A stretch of DNA of 18,132 bases from CAYFNK01 sp964474895 (GCA_964474895.1 CAYYUK010000009.1:1-18132), one strand, 5' to 3'; counted from the stretch's first letter, positions 1-6,657 are shown. The notes: generated by a model not told the origin, from the sequence alone. Made by a program: numbers and translations.

Positions 1-112
1 TTTCAGCAATACAATTATCAATAGCCCTTCTAAATGCTTCAATACCTAAAGAATTCAGCTTCTCCTCTTTCCAACCACCAATATGAATATCGGCTATATG
101 GGCAAATTTCAT
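1..112 (-). CDS. mre11: Mre11/SbcD-type DNA repair nuclease, N-terminus only (runs off window)
   Basis: Only the first 37 codons are in the window; the gene continues past base 1. The protein begins MKFAHIADIHIGG, the characteristic opening of the calcineurin-like metallophosphoesterase of Mre11/SbcD, in which the Asp and His of the DIH motif bind the first manganese. In archaea Mre11 works with Rad50, and often HerA and NurA, to process double-strand breaks; that role comes from the family. The ATG at 112 is chosen because the canonical N-terminus starts exactly there. Upstream, a TATA-like TTTATAAAATT lies about 55 nt away and a weaker CAATAAAAG about 28 nt away, so transcript start is uncertain. 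Another metallophosphoesterase of similar opening (for example a SbcD-like paralogue) cannot be excluded from 37 residues. Confidence 0.8.
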   Translation of the reverse strand, partial: MKFAHIADIHIGGWKEEKLNSLGIEAFRRAIDNCIAE

Positions 113-206
113 ATTTCTGTGTAATTTCAATGCTCTTTTATTGATTTGGGGGTTAGAAGATAATTTTATAAATTACAGTATTTTTTAACAATAAGATTTA
201 GATAAC

Positions 207-216
207 TTTTTAATAA
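207..216 (+). promoter_or_regulatory. TATA-like box of the 127-aa gene
   Basis: TTTTTAATAA, centred about 25 nt before the ATG at 236. Confidence 0.45.
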
Positions 217-235
217 CATGTAAATTCTTTTTTCT

Positions 236-619
236 ATGTTTAATGTAATACATTTTGATTATAATGCACCAGCAGCAGTTGGAACTAAGGATTTTTTAGA
301 ATGGTCTTTCAGAAACATCTCTGAAGTTGATTACCAAGATTTTGGACCAGTATTAGATTACACAAAAGAAATAAAAAATTTAGAATTATTGCTACCACAA
401 AAAGATCTACTTTTAATACATCCAGGAATTAAATCCCAAAGAGCAGTTTATGAGTATCCTTCAAGATTCCCACATTTAGATGTTGCATTATTAATTCCAG
501 AAATGATTGAAAAGTATGACCCTGAAAACAATGTTAAACTATTTTGCTGGGGAAACATAGAAGAAGTTGTCGATTATATTCTCAAATCTGTATTCTCAAA
601 TCTGCCGGAGAAAAACTAA
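236..619 (+). CDS. Hypothetical protein, 127 aa
   Basis: I do not recognise this family. The protein is soluble, with no signal peptide or membrane segment. Alternating hydrophobic strands and helices (FNVIHFDY near the start, LLLIHPGI around 58-65, VALLIPEM around 83-90, VKLFCW around 100-105) suggest a small alpha/beta, Rossmann- or receiver-like fold, which is inference. The ATG at 236 lies 25 nt from the centre of a TATA-like box at 207-216, fitting a leaderless start. A 13-nt sequence is directly repeated near the 3' end (578-590 and 592-604, 14-nt period) inside the gene. Deleting one copy would shift the frame and give a different C-terminus (ILKSAGEKLNSV), so the present tail may come from a recent slippage. 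It probably forms a single-gene unit; rubrerythrin downstream has its own box. Confidence 0.7.
   Translation: MFNVIHFDYNAPAAVGTKDFLEWSFRNISEVDYQDFGPVLDYTKEIKNLELLLPQKDLLLIHPGIKSQRAVYEYPSRFPHLDVALLIPEMIEKYDPENNVKLFCWGNIEEVVDYILKSVFSNLPEKN
578..604 (+). repeat. 14-nt period tandem duplication inside the 127-aa gene
   Basis: ATTCTCAAATCTG occurs at 578-590 and again at 592-604. The 14-nt period is not a multiple of three, so the duplication changes the reading frame of the last ~8 codons. Confidence 0.85.
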
Positions 620-638
620 ACTCAGTATAACAACAAAT

Positions 639-648
639 CTTAAATAAT
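639..648 (+). promoter_or_regulatory. TATA-like box of rubrerythrin
   Basis: CTTAAATAAT, 25 nt before the ATG at 669. Confidence 0.5.
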
Positions 649-668
649 TCTAATAAAAACGTAAAAAC

Positions 669-1232
669 ATGGAAGAAACAATAAAAAATTTAACAAAGGC
701 ATTCATCGGGGAAAGCCAAGCAAGAAATAGATACACATTCTACGCAAAGATAGCTAAAAAAGAAGGTTTTGAACAAATAGCAGAGATATTCCTATTATCA
801 GCAGACAACGAAAGAGAACACGCAAAATGGCTGTTCAGAATGATTAATGAAATAAAGAAGGATGAAAACGAAATAACTGTAGAAGCTGCAGCACCTTTAA
901 CATTGGGCGACACAAAAGAAAACATAAAAGCAGCAATTGCAGGTGAACACTACGAACAAACAGAAATGTATCCTCAATTCGCAGACACTGCAGAGAAAGA
1001 AGGACTTCCAGAAATAGCTAAAAGATTAAGATCAATAGCAATAGCAGAAAAATATCATGAAGAAAGGTATAAAAAAATTCTAGAAGATTTAGAAAACAAC
1101 ACCGTATTCAAAAAAGAAGAAAGTGTAAATTGGATCTGTAGAAAGTGTGGATATGTTCATGAAGGAAAAGAAGCACCAGAAAGTTGTCCATCATGTGACC
1201 ATCCAACAGATTACTTCGAAGTGAAATGCTAA
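669..1232 (+). CDS. rbr: Rubrerythrin
   Basis: A di-iron peroxidase that reduces hydrogen peroxide to water in the cytoplasm of anaerobes and microaerophiles, taking electrons through its rubredoxin domain. Two halves are visible. Residues 1-145 are a ferritin-like four-helix bundle with iron ligands E15 (GESQARN), the ExxH at 48-51 (EREH) and a second ExxH at 127-130 (EKYH), plus GEHYE at 92-96. Residues 152-187 are a rubredoxin-like zinc-ribbon fold with C157/C160 and C173/C176. Length (187 aa) is normal for rubrerythrin. The ATG lies 25 nt from a TATA-like CTTAAATAAT at 639-648, so the mRNA is probably leaderless. A T-rich tract follows the stop. The gene converges on hpt. Confidence 0.96.
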   Translation: MEETIKNLTKAFIGESQARNRYTFYAKIAKKEGFEQIAEIFLLSADNEREHAKWLFRMINEIKKDENEITVEAAAPLTLGDTKENIKAAIAGEHYEQTEMYPQFADTAEKEGLPEIAKRLRSIAIAEKYHEERYKKILEDLENNTVFKKEESVNWICRKCGYVHEGKEAPESCPSCDHPTDYFEVKC

Positions 1233-1237
1233 GAATT

Positions 1238-1254
1238 TAATTTTTCTTTTTTTA
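1238..1254 (+). terminator. T-rich tract after rubrerythrin
   Basis: Runs of five and seven T residues just after the rbr stop, fitting archaeal U-tract termination between convergent genes. Confidence 0.4.
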
Positions 1255-1255
1255 T

Positions 1256-1912
1256 TTAATCCTCATAAACCTTCGGTTTCAAAACACAAAGATCTCCAAG
1301 ATTCCTATAACCTTTGTTAAAATCCATACCATAACCAACAACAAAGCCATCAGGTATTACAAAACCTAAAAAGTCAATCCACAAATCTTCAAACTCGGGT
1401 AATCTCCTACTTGGTTTATTCAAAAGAGCTGCTAATGAAATTCTATCAGACTCAACACCATTTTCAATAAGATGCTCTCTAAGAAGACTGACAGAACGAC
1501 CAGTATCAACTATATCTTCAACTAATAAAATACCACGATCATTGCCACTTAACTTCTCCATAATTCTTTCTATCTGTGCAGGATCTGGAAACTTAACTAC
1601 TCCTGTAGATTCAGTACCTTGCTCATAACCACTTTCAACTTTAAGAAACTCAGTTTCAATTTGAAAAGCATAGTGCCTATCCGTAAACAAATCGCCATAA
1701 AATTTAGCAGCACCATCAAGCAAGGGAACAACCAACGGATTCATACCACTAAATTTAGAATGGATATCATGGGCCATTCTTTCAATTCTACGTTTAATGT
1801 GCTCTTCTAATACTAAAACACCTTCAATATCATCACGAAAAACTTCTGGGATTTCATAATTATCTACATTAAGAAGTTTATTTTCTCTTAAGTCTTCTGC
1901 CTTAAAAATCAT
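1256..1912 (-). CDS. hpt: Hypoxanthine phosphoribosyltransferase
   Basis: Purine-salvage enzyme transferring the phosphoribosyl group of PRPP to hypoxanthine (and probably guanine), giving IMP/GMP. The PRPP-binding signature VEDIVDTG is at residues 131-138 with acidic E132/D133 and catalytic-region D136. The mobile-loop equivalent is ESGYEQGTESTG (93-104), and the C-terminal purine-binding hallmark DFLGFVIPDGFVVGYGMDFN (180-199) is followed by YRNL. The first PP-loop reads LLDGAAKF (64-71), with Asp where many family members have Lys; this position varies in the family. The signature matches the bacterial/eukaryotic HPRT family rather than the archaeal APRT-like Hpt, though substrate range is inferred. 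The ATG lies about 25 nt from a TATA-like box at 1931-1941, so it appears transcribed separately from the upstream dsbA-like gene. Confidence 0.9.
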   Translation of the reverse strand: MIFKAEDLRENKLLNVDNYEIPEVFRDDIEGVLVLEEHIKRRIERMAHDIHSKFSGMNPLVVPLLDGAAKFYGDLFTDRHYAFQIETEFLKVESGYEQGTESTGVVKFPDPAQIERIMEKLSGNDRGILLVEDIVDTGRSVSLLREHLIENGVESDRISLAALLNKPSRRLPEFEDLWIDFLGFVIPDGFVVGYGMDFNKGYRNLGDLCVLKPKVYED

Positions 1913-1930
1913 AAAAAAAGAAGTAAAAAG

Positions 1931-1941
1931 AAATATTTAAG
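1931..1941 (-). promoter_or_regulatory. TATA-like box of hpt
   Basis: CTTAAATATTT on the minus strand, 24-25 nt before the ATG at 1912 and just after the DsbA-like gene ends, so hpt has its own transcript. Confidence 0.5.
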
Positions 1942-1942
1942 T

Positions 1943-2956
1943 TTATCCACCACAAGAAGCCACGTTATTGTTTCCTGTAGTACTCCAACCAAAACCAGGC
2001 CCTGGAACTGTAGACTCTAATACTGTGCTACATTCTTCAGGTGCCAAATTAAAAGCACTACAAATAGTGTTTAACAAACTTACAGAATCTCTTCCACTTG
2101 AAGCTTCAACACCATTTATAACTAACGCAGGAGATCCACCGATACCATACAATTCATTGTCTTCTTTATGGATATCAAACAGAGGATAAAGTCCACTAAC
2201 CCAAGAAGCCGTATCTTCTAAATTTGCAGTAATGCTAAATTCTTCATCTGCAGCAAGCGCACAGGCATTGAGCATTTCAGTATCAATCTCAACTTCAGCT
2301 AAACACCTTTCACCATCTCCATCTTCAAGAAAACACTGTAGATAATCAAGCAACTTATCTTCCTGCTCTTCTGCAATACAATACTGATTCACTTGTTCTT
2401 CAGGTTCTCCTTGATCTGGATGCATTGCGTAATAAACAAACTTCAATTGGAAATCAATCTTATCACCTAACAAGTAGGCAACAGGCAAAATACCTTTCTC
2501 AACTTGAGTTCCATAAGGACAGTGACTCATAATAAAAAGCTCAACAACAGGCTTATCATTCTGAGGTATTGCAGCTTCAACTATTCCACCATTATCAGGA
2601 GATATATCCTCTAAAGGAACTGCTTGCAAAAACAACAAGCTACCATCTAATGAAACATAAACAGGACTTTCTTGACCCATTATATCCAAATTAACTCTGT
2701 AAACACCACTTTCCTCAGTCACACCATTAGACGTAGCAACAATATTCTGTCCCTGCAATGATAACATATTATTAACGAAATCCAAAGTTCTCTCTTCAAT
2801 GTCACTACTTCCACCAGTTAAGCCAGACACTCCGCCATTCCATAATGAGATTATCAATAAGATACCCAAAACAAAACTAGAAATTTTCCAACTATTCAAT
2901 TTCTTTTTTTTAGCAAATTTTTCAATTTTATCAATAGGATTATTTTCTTCTGCCAT
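1943..2956 (-). CDS. Membrane-anchored DsbA/thioredoxin-fold protein with CPYG active site
   Basis: A 337-aa protein with a lysine-rich cytoplasmic start, one membrane anchor (about 25-40) and an extracytoplasmic remainder. Residues 55-113 form a small beta-rich domain (YRVNLDIMGQ, VYVSLDGSLLFL). A thioredoxin-like domain starts near 137 with VVELFIMSHCPYGTQ. The cis-proline loop is GIGGSPALVING (271-282, P276). The active site has a single Cys (C146) in CPYG, not CxxC, so a classical dithiol reaction is not available from this motif alone. Further cysteines at 193, 208, 218, 232, 299, 309 and 335 could pair structurally or supply the second thiol. It may be an extracytoplasmic thiol oxidoreductase or isomerase; the substrate is unknown. 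The ATG coincides with the expected transcript start, about 26 nt from a strong TATA box at 2977-2988. Confidence 0.85.
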   Translation of the reverse strand: MAEENNPIDKIEKFAKKKKLNSWKISSFVLGILLIISLWNGGVSGLTGGSSDIEERTLDFVNNMLSLQGQNIVATSNGVTEESGVYRVNLDIMGQESPVYVSLDGSLLFLQAVPLEDISPDNGGIVEAAIPQNDKPVVELFIMSHCPYGTQVEKGILPVAYLLGDKIDFQLKFVYYAMHPDQGEPEEQVNQYCIAEEQEDKLLDYLQCFLEDGDGERCLAEVEIDTEMLNACALAADEEFSITANLEDTASWVSGLYPLFDIHKEDNELYGIGGSPALVINGVEASSGRDSVSLLNTICSAFNLAPEECSTVLESTVPGPGFGWSTTGNNNVASCGG

Positions 2957-2976
2957 TTTGTGTTTAGAAAGATTGA

Positions 2977-2988
2977 CTTTATATAAAG
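2977..2988 (-). promoter_or_regulatory. TATA box of the DsbA-like gene
   Basis: The palindromic CTTTATATAAAG is centred about 26 nt upstream of the ATG at 2956, so the predicted transcript starts at or next to the start codon. The best-matching archaeal TATA box in the window. Confidence 0.7.
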
Positions 2989-3011
2989 ATTTCCTTTTTG
3001 AGAATTTTTAC

Positions 3012-3134
3012 CTAATCTTCTTCAATAACGATAGCACCAATATATCCACAATCTTTACATTGATATTTCCCAAATTGACCGCCCATATACAAATCTATAT
3101 TCTTTGATTTACACTGGGGACATTTCTTTACCAT
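3012..3134 (-). CDS. Small zinc-ribbon protein, 40 aa
   Basis: Reading 3134 back to the TAG at 3012 gives a 40-residue protein starting MVKKCPQCKSKN. Two CxxC knuckles, C5/C8 (CPQC) and C26/C29 (CKDC followed by GY), make a complete zinc ribbon with only an acidic tail (IVIEED) after it. There is no membrane segment. Such tiny ribbons in archaea may bind nucleic acid or proteins, but no specific role can be assigned. It starts 12 nt after the stop of the 50-aa membrane protein and has GGTG 6 nt before the ATG, a usable Shine-Dalgarno site, so it is probably the last gene of the RNase J transcript. Confidence 0.8.
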   Translation of the reverse strand: MVKKCPQCKSKNIDLYMGGQFGKYQCKDCGYIGAIVIEED

Positions 3135-3146
3135 AAAAAACACCAA

Positions 3147-3299
3147 TTATTTCTTCATCTTAGGCAACACCTTGTAAGCAAACAAAGCACCAATAATAAT
3201 AATCACCCAAAAAACAACAACACTAATTATTCTCAAAGCAAACAATGCTAAATTAACTATTAAAACAATAAAAAATAACCAAGTTAACTCTTTTTTCAT
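3147..3299 (-). CDS. Small membrane protein, 50 aa
   Basis: A 50-residue protein with two hydrophobic stretches: about 6-21 (TWLFFIVLIVNLALFA) and about 24-41, ending in a basic tail KMKK. It could be a two-helix hairpin or a single long helix pair in the membrane. The ATG overlaps the stop of the RNase J gene in an ATGA junction (3296-3299), which strongly supports translation coupled to that gene. The zinc ribbon follows after 12 nt. The family is not recognised. Conservation of the three-gene order would suggest an RNase J-associated membrane factor, but that is only a hypothesis. Confidence 0.75.
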   Translation of the reverse strand: MKKELTWLFFIVLIVNLALFALRIISVVVFWVIIIIGALFAYKVLPKMKK

Positions 3300-4639
3300 T
3301 TTACCAATAATATTTTCTTACCATTACTCAAATATCTAAAATCCTTACCCACAGTATATCCAACCATCTCTGCAATAGGCTGTGCGCCGCTGGTAGTGCT
3401 CTTACCACCATGACCTGGAATAACCAACGCTGGTTTCAATATATCGATCATATCCCTCATATCCTCTTTAGAACCATGACCAGAAACGTGAATGTCTTTA
3501 TACAACCTAACACCCCTCTTAACCAACTGCTTCTCTAATCTAGCCCTATTAGTTATATTTGGCTCAACAGGAATTGTTGTACATGAAAATATAACATGGT
3601 CATTATGAGCAAATTTGAATGGCAACCTATGATCTCCAATTCTTGTTAATATAGCATTAGGTTCAGCCTGATTACCTGTAGAAATAATCAAATATCTATC
3701 TCTCTTCTTTTCAATTTCATGTAATTTATTTACAACTTGTTTAGAATAAGTAGTTATCTCAACATCTTTACTAAAATCAACCAAACCAATAGCTTCTGCG
3801 GCTTTTGTATACTTAGCCAAAGAACGACCTAAAAACACAATCTTCCTATCTAGTTTCTTACCAAATTCTATTGCACTTTTCAATCTAGACATATGACTTG
3901 CAAAGCTAGTAAAAAGCATAGCATGTCCACTATTTTCAGCACCCAACATAACATCTTTCAACATTTCCCTAGCAACACTTTCAGAAGGAGTTTTCCCTGC
4001 CCTACTAGAATACAAAGAATCAACAATAAGAGCAAGAACTTTTCCACTATTACCTAACTCTTTCAGTCTCTTCATATTTGGCTTATTACCTAAAAAAGGT
4101 TTATTATCAAGTTTGAAATCATTTGTATAAATTATAACCCCTTCAGGAGTATGTATAGCAATAATCGCAGCATCTAAAGTAGAATGAGATACCGCAATCA
4201 ATTCAACACCAATATTTTTGGAAACTTTAACAATAGTTCCAGTTTTAGTAGGCAACAATTTATTTTTCAAATTAATTCTTTCATCTCTTGCCAAACTTCT
4301 AAGAACTTCGATAGTATATGGGGTACCAATAATTGGACATTTATATTTGTCTTCTAAATAAGGAATGGCGCCAATATGGTCCAAATGGCAATGTGAAGAA
4401 ACAATGGCCTTAACATTATCACCATAAGAATTTACAATAGAATCATCAGGAATGGCACCTATTCTTTGCAATCCCTTTGGAGTCAAATTTCTTCTATCTC
4501 CGCCAGATTCATCAAAATCAACTATACTAGGTAAGTATAATCCGATATCAAGAATTACAGCTTCATCCCCAACCTTAACGACAGTCATATTTTTTCCGAC
4601 TTCGTTATAACCGCCAACACCAATAATCTCTATTCTCAT
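3296..4639 (-). CDS. rnj: Ribonuclease J (beta-CASP metallo-beta-lactamase fold RNase)
   Basis: RNA-decay/processing nuclease, in archaea mainly a 5'-3' exonuclease. Metal ligands are clear: HCHLDH at 83-88 (H83, H85, D87, H88), H152 in AVSHST and D174 in YTNDF. The beta-CASP half carries STGNQAEP (320-327, motif A region), HVSGHGS (384-390, motif B) and IPGHGG (407-412, motif C with H410), the set typical of RNase J rather than CPSF-type enzymes. There is no KH domain and no long C-terminal extension, so at 447 aa it is the compact archaeal form. The ATG lies 27 nt from TATTTAAATAA at 4661-4671, giving a leaderless mRNA. Two small genes follow, the first overlapping by ATGA. Confidence 0.93.
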   Translation of the reverse strand: MRIEIIGVGGYNEVGKNMTVVKVGDEAVILDIGLYLPSIVDFDESGGDRRNLTPKGLQRIGAIPDDSIVNSYGDNVKAIVSSHCHLDHIGAIPYLEDKYKCPIIGTPYTIEVLRSLARDERINLKNKLLPTKTGTIVKVSKNIGVELIAVSHSTLDAAIIAIHTPEGVIIYTNDFKLDNKPFLGNKPNMKRLKELGNSGKVLALIVDSLYSSRAGKTPSESVAREMLKDVMLGAENSGHAMLFTSFASHMSRLKSAIEFGKKLDRKIVFLGRSLAKYTKAAEAIGLVDFSKDVEITTYSKQVVNKLHEIEKKRDRYLIISTGNQAEPNAILTRIGDHRLPFKFAHNDHVIFSCTTIPVEPNITNRARLEKQLVKRGVRLYKDIHVSGHGSKEDMRDMIDILKPALVIPGHGGKSTTSGAQPIAEMVGYTVGKDFRYLSNGKKILLVK

Positions 4640-4660
4640 ATGGATAAAATCTCGCTTAGT

Positions 4661-4671
4661 TTATTTAAATA
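4661..4671 (-). promoter_or_regulatory. TATA box of the RNase J transcript
   Basis: TATTTAAATAA, centred 27 nt upstream of the ATG at 4639, implies a leaderless transcript covering RNase J, the 50-aa membrane protein and the zinc ribbon. Confidence 0.6.
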
Positions 4672-4688
4672 GGTTTCCATTAAACATT

Positions 4689-5153
4689 TCAACAATAAGC
4701 ACCAACTAAATTATTTTCAACATCAAAAATCAAACCAATTTTCTTATCATCCAAAATATTTCCTTCCAAATCTGTTTTAATAACTTCTATTCTCTTATCT
4801 AAATAACAATAATTAAAATTTTGTCCTTCTTCAGAACCAATCTTACATTTCAAACCAAGTAAAACATCATATCCAAAAAAGTCCACCCCTGAATAATTAT
4901 AGTCTCCATAATTAACATTGTTCTCCAATTCTTCCTTCAAAACTAAACTATCCCATGCATCAATACTTTCACTTAAATTAACTTCAACACAATCTGGACT
5001 ATAAACAACTCCTACCCCAGAAAAGAAATAAAATCCCAAGAAAACAAGGCCAACCAAGACAACTAATCCAATTAAAATAGGGCTAACTATAAATTTAACA
5101 ATTCCAAAAAAGAATCCAAAAACTCCCTTTATCAACTTAAATAAAAAGTTCAT
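4689..5153 (-). CDS. Hypothetical membrane-anchored protein, 154 aa
   Basis: The family is not recognised. The first ~45 residues are very hydrophobic (aromatic and glycine-rich, about 11-45), long enough for one or two helices, and end before YSPDC. The remaining ~105 residues are polar and acidic, probably outside the cell, with four cysteines (C55, C103, C116 and the final residue C154) that could form two disulfides. That fits the presence of a DsbA-like protein encoded nearby, though the link is inference. The ATG lies 26 nt from a TATA-like tract at 5171-5184 that also serves the divergent gene. It is followed by the RNase J promoter. Confidence 0.75.
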   Translation of the reverse strand: MNFLFKLIKGVFGFFFGIVKFIVSPILIGLVVLVGLVFLGFYFFSGVGVVYSPDCVEVNLSESIDAWDSLVLKEELENNVNYGDYNYSGVDFFGYDVLLGLKCKIGSEEGQNFNYCYLDKRIEVIKTDLEGNILDDKKIGLIFDVENNLVGAYC

Positions 5154-5170
5154 GAAAATAAATGAAATAG

Positions 5171-5184
5171 TAAACTTAAAAAAC
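5171..5184. promoter_or_regulatory. Shared bidirectional TATA-like element
   Basis: The start codons at 5153 (minus) and 5205 (plus) are only 51 bp apart, so a box ~26 nt upstream of each falls on the same bases. TAAACTTAAAAAAC reads as a TATA-like A/T tract in both directions. Confidence 0.5.
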
Positions 5185-5204
5185 TACCGAAATAAAAAAG
5201 AAAC

Positions 5205-5381
5205 ATGATCTTAGGAATCTTACAATTAATTTTAGGAATAATCTTTTTACTAACTGGTGTTGCAGGGCTAGCACTTCCGATAATTCCAGGAATATTTTTC
5301 ATAGTAGTAGGAATAAGTTTAATCTTGCACATTTCATTAAAGAAGTCTTGGCAAATATTCAAGAAAAGGGTACTAACCTAA
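5205..5381 (+). CDS. Small membrane protein, PGPGW-like, 58 aa
   Basis: A 58-residue protein beginning MILGILQLILG. Two hydrophobic helices (about 2-20 and 27-43) flank the turn LALPIIPGI (22-30), followed by a basic tail KKSWQIFKKR. The layout of glycine-rich helix, LPxxPG turn, helix and basic tail matches the short PGPGW/DUF454-like putative transmembrane proteins; function in that group is unknown. The ATG is 27 nt from the TATA-like tract at 5171-5184. The 3' end overlaps the 3' end of the convergent DUF192 gene by 23 bp (5359-5381), an arrangement typical of a compact genome. Confidence 0.75.
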   Translation: MILGILQLILGIIFLLTGVAGLALPIIPGIFFIVVGISLILHISLKKSWQIFKKRVLT

Positions 5382-5712
5382 GTTTATCTCCAAGTTTAAG
5401 ACCACTTGAATCTTTTATCTCTAAAACATACTTAGCAGATTTTTTAGACGCTACATATGGTGTAAACGGACGAACTCTTTTCACATCAACAACATTCATT
5501 CTAGAATCTAGCCAAACAATATCAAGAGAATAAAAAACAAAAAACATATGAATTGCAGTTGTAAGTCTGCCTTCTCTTTTAGACTTCAAAAGGACAGAAT
5601 TTTTAGAACCTAGTCTTCTAAACATTAACCCTCTAAAGTTAGAAAAAACTGTGTCAAATAATCTACATTTTGAAGAAATAAGCTTTCTGTCAAGGTAGAC
5701 TTTATAAATCAT
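5359..5712 (-). CDS. DUF192 family protein, 117 aa
   Basis: Matches the DUF192 (COG1430) family: an N-terminal region about FRGLMFRR, a core TAIHMFFVFYSLDIVWLD, then VVDVKRVRPFTPYV and a closing KYVLEI...GLKLGDKL. Family members are ~110-150 aa beta-rich domains of unknown biochemical role. Many bacterial homologues are exported, but no signal peptide is visible here, so this one is probably cytoplasmic. The ATG at 5712 is preferred over a TTG six bases upstream because it starts MIYKVYLD and lies 25 nt from the TATA-like TTTAAAAAC at 5733-5741. It overlaps the convergent membrane protein by 23 bp and is divergent from the acidic-protein gene. Confidence 0.85.
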   Translation of the reverse strand: MIYKVYLDRKLISSKCRLFDTVFSNFRGLMFRRLGSKNSVLLKSKREGRLTTAIHMFFVFYSLDIVWLDSRMNVVDVKRVRPFTPYVASKKSAKYVLEIKDSSGLKLGDKLRLVPFS

Positions 5713-5732
5713 AAACAAAAATTACAATAAGT

Positions 5733-5741
5733 GTTTTTAAA
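5733..5741 (-). promoter_or_regulatory. TATA-like box of the DUF192 gene
   Basis: TTTAAAAAC, about 25 nt upstream of the ATG at 5712; it decides that start over the upstream TTG. Confidence 0.5.
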
Positions 5742-5760
5742 CATTTCTGAAATATCGAAA

Positions 5761-5772
5761 TACTTTTATATG
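5761..5772 (+). promoter_or_regulatory. TATA box of the acidic small-protein gene
   Basis: TACTTTTATATG, centred about 25 nt before the ATG at 5793. Its presence supports the 54-aa reading frame as a real, leaderless gene. Confidence 0.6.
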
Positions 5773-5792
5773 ACAATAAAAAGGTCAAAATT

Positions 5793-5957
5793 ATGGTTGA
5801 AGAGTTTAACGAAGAACCTGAATTGGAAGACTTCGAAGAGGATCCTTCGCTAAAAGAAGACAACGTATACAACAAAAGAGGAAGAGAATCTAGAGTCGAT
5901 GATGATGAAATCTCGCCTGAAGAGGAAGGTTTCATGGAAGGATACGAAGAAGAATAA
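5793..5957 (+). CDS. Small acidic protein, 54 aa
   Basis: Begins MVEEFNEEPELEDFEED and consists mostly of Glu and Asp, with one basic patch (NKRGRESR, 28-35) before an acidic tail. The tail DDDEISPEEEGFMEGYEEE (37-54, with a GFMEGY motif) looks like a structured peptide at the end of an otherwise disordered chain. I have an impression of similar tails in small proteins of related archaea but cannot verify it. There is no membrane segment and no cysteine. A well-placed TATA box supports expression, and a hairpin plus T-run follows. Possible roles include a charge-mimic partner of a nucleic-acid-binding complex; this is speculation. Confidence 0.7.
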   Translation: MVEEFNEEPELEDFEEDPSLKEDNVYNKRGRESRVDDDEISPEEEGFMEGYEEE

Positions 5958-5968
5958 TTGGGGGGAAT

Positions 5969-6024
5969 AAGAATTGTTATTCTTTACAGGCGAAGCCTTC
6001 AAAACAATAATATTTAATTTTTTT
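5969..6024 (+). terminator. Hairpins followed by a T-run, candidate terminator
   Basis: Two short hairpins, AAGAAT-TGTT-ATTCTT (5969-5984) and AGGC-GAA-GCCT (5988-5998), are followed by a T-rich stretch at about 6013-6024. They lie between the convergent ends of the acidic-protein gene and rps2, so they could end transcription from the plus strand. Archaea depend mostly on the T-run. Confidence 0.35.
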
Positions 6025-6057
6025 AAATAAATTACTACAAACTAACAACAATAAGAA

Positions 6058-6657
6058 TTACTCACCAACAAAATTATCTATCTCATATTTAAAATCTTTT
6101 TCAGATTTTATTAAACCTTTAGCTAAAGAATAACTTCTAGCAAAAATATAAAAGATCAAACCTAAACTTTTCTTTCCTTTATTATTACAAGCAACAACTA
6201 AATCAATATTGGAACATTCATTATTTGTGTCGCATAATGCAATAACAGGAATTCCCAACTTTGCAGCATCTTCAACTACATTCTTATCTGGAATTGGATC
6301 ACAAACTAAAATCAATTTTTTTTCAATAAAATCTTCTAATTCAACATTAGTTAAAAGGCCAGGCCTATATCTTCCAGAAACAACATCAACACCAGTTATT
6401 TTTGAAAACAATTTAACTGCACTAAACCCATTCTCCCTTCTACAAACAATTAAAATTTCTTTAGGATCATAACTAGAAAGCATCTTTGACGCCAAATCAA
6501 TTCTTTTGTTTACTTCTTCTAAATTCAAAATAGATAGTCCATCTGGTCTAACCTTGTAAATAAATTTAGCCATAAATGCAGTTCTAAACTTGGTACCTAT
6601 GTGTAAACCTGATTTTAAATAATCATCCAATGGAACCAACATATTTTCTTCAGCCAT
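6058..6657 (-). CDS. rps2: Small ribosomal subunit protein uS2
   Basis: Structural protein of the 30S subunit. The archaeal/eukaryotic uS2 pattern is clear: LDDYLKSGLHIGTKF near the N-terminus, FIYKVRPDGLSILNL (the usual YxxRxDGLxxxD region), then SGRYRPGLLTN and PIPDKNVVEDAAKLGIPVIA (binding-loop region), DTNNECSNIDLVVACNNKG and ARSYSLAKG. At 199 aa it is close to the usual ~200-230, lacking a long acidic tail. The start is the ATG at 6657 (MAEENMLVPL); a longer version starting at a TTG at 6672 would put the TATA box only 13 nt away. In many archaea rps2 directly follows eno. Here the order eno then rps2 is kept but a plus-strand glycosyltransferase gene lies between them. Confidence 0.95.
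   Translation of the reverse strand: MAEENMLVPLDDYLKSGLHIGTKFRTAFMAKFIYKVRPDGLSILNLEEVNKRIDLASKMLSSYDPKEILIVCRRENGFSAVKLFSKITGVDVVSGRYRPGLLTNVELEDFIEKKLILVCDPIPDKNVVEDAAKLGIPVIALCDTNNECSNIDLVVACNNKGKKSLGLIFYIFARSYSLAKGLIKSEKDFKYEIDNFVGE

Noticed and set aside
2799..3107. 102-aa plus-strand frame
   Set aside because: Antisense to the start of the DsbA-like gene, its TATA box and the zinc ribbon; its composition is that of reversed A/T-rich coding sequence.
5702..5935. 77-aa Ser-rich minus-strand frame
   Set aside because: A mirror of the Glu/Asp codons of the acidic protein; the plus-strand frame has the better promoter.
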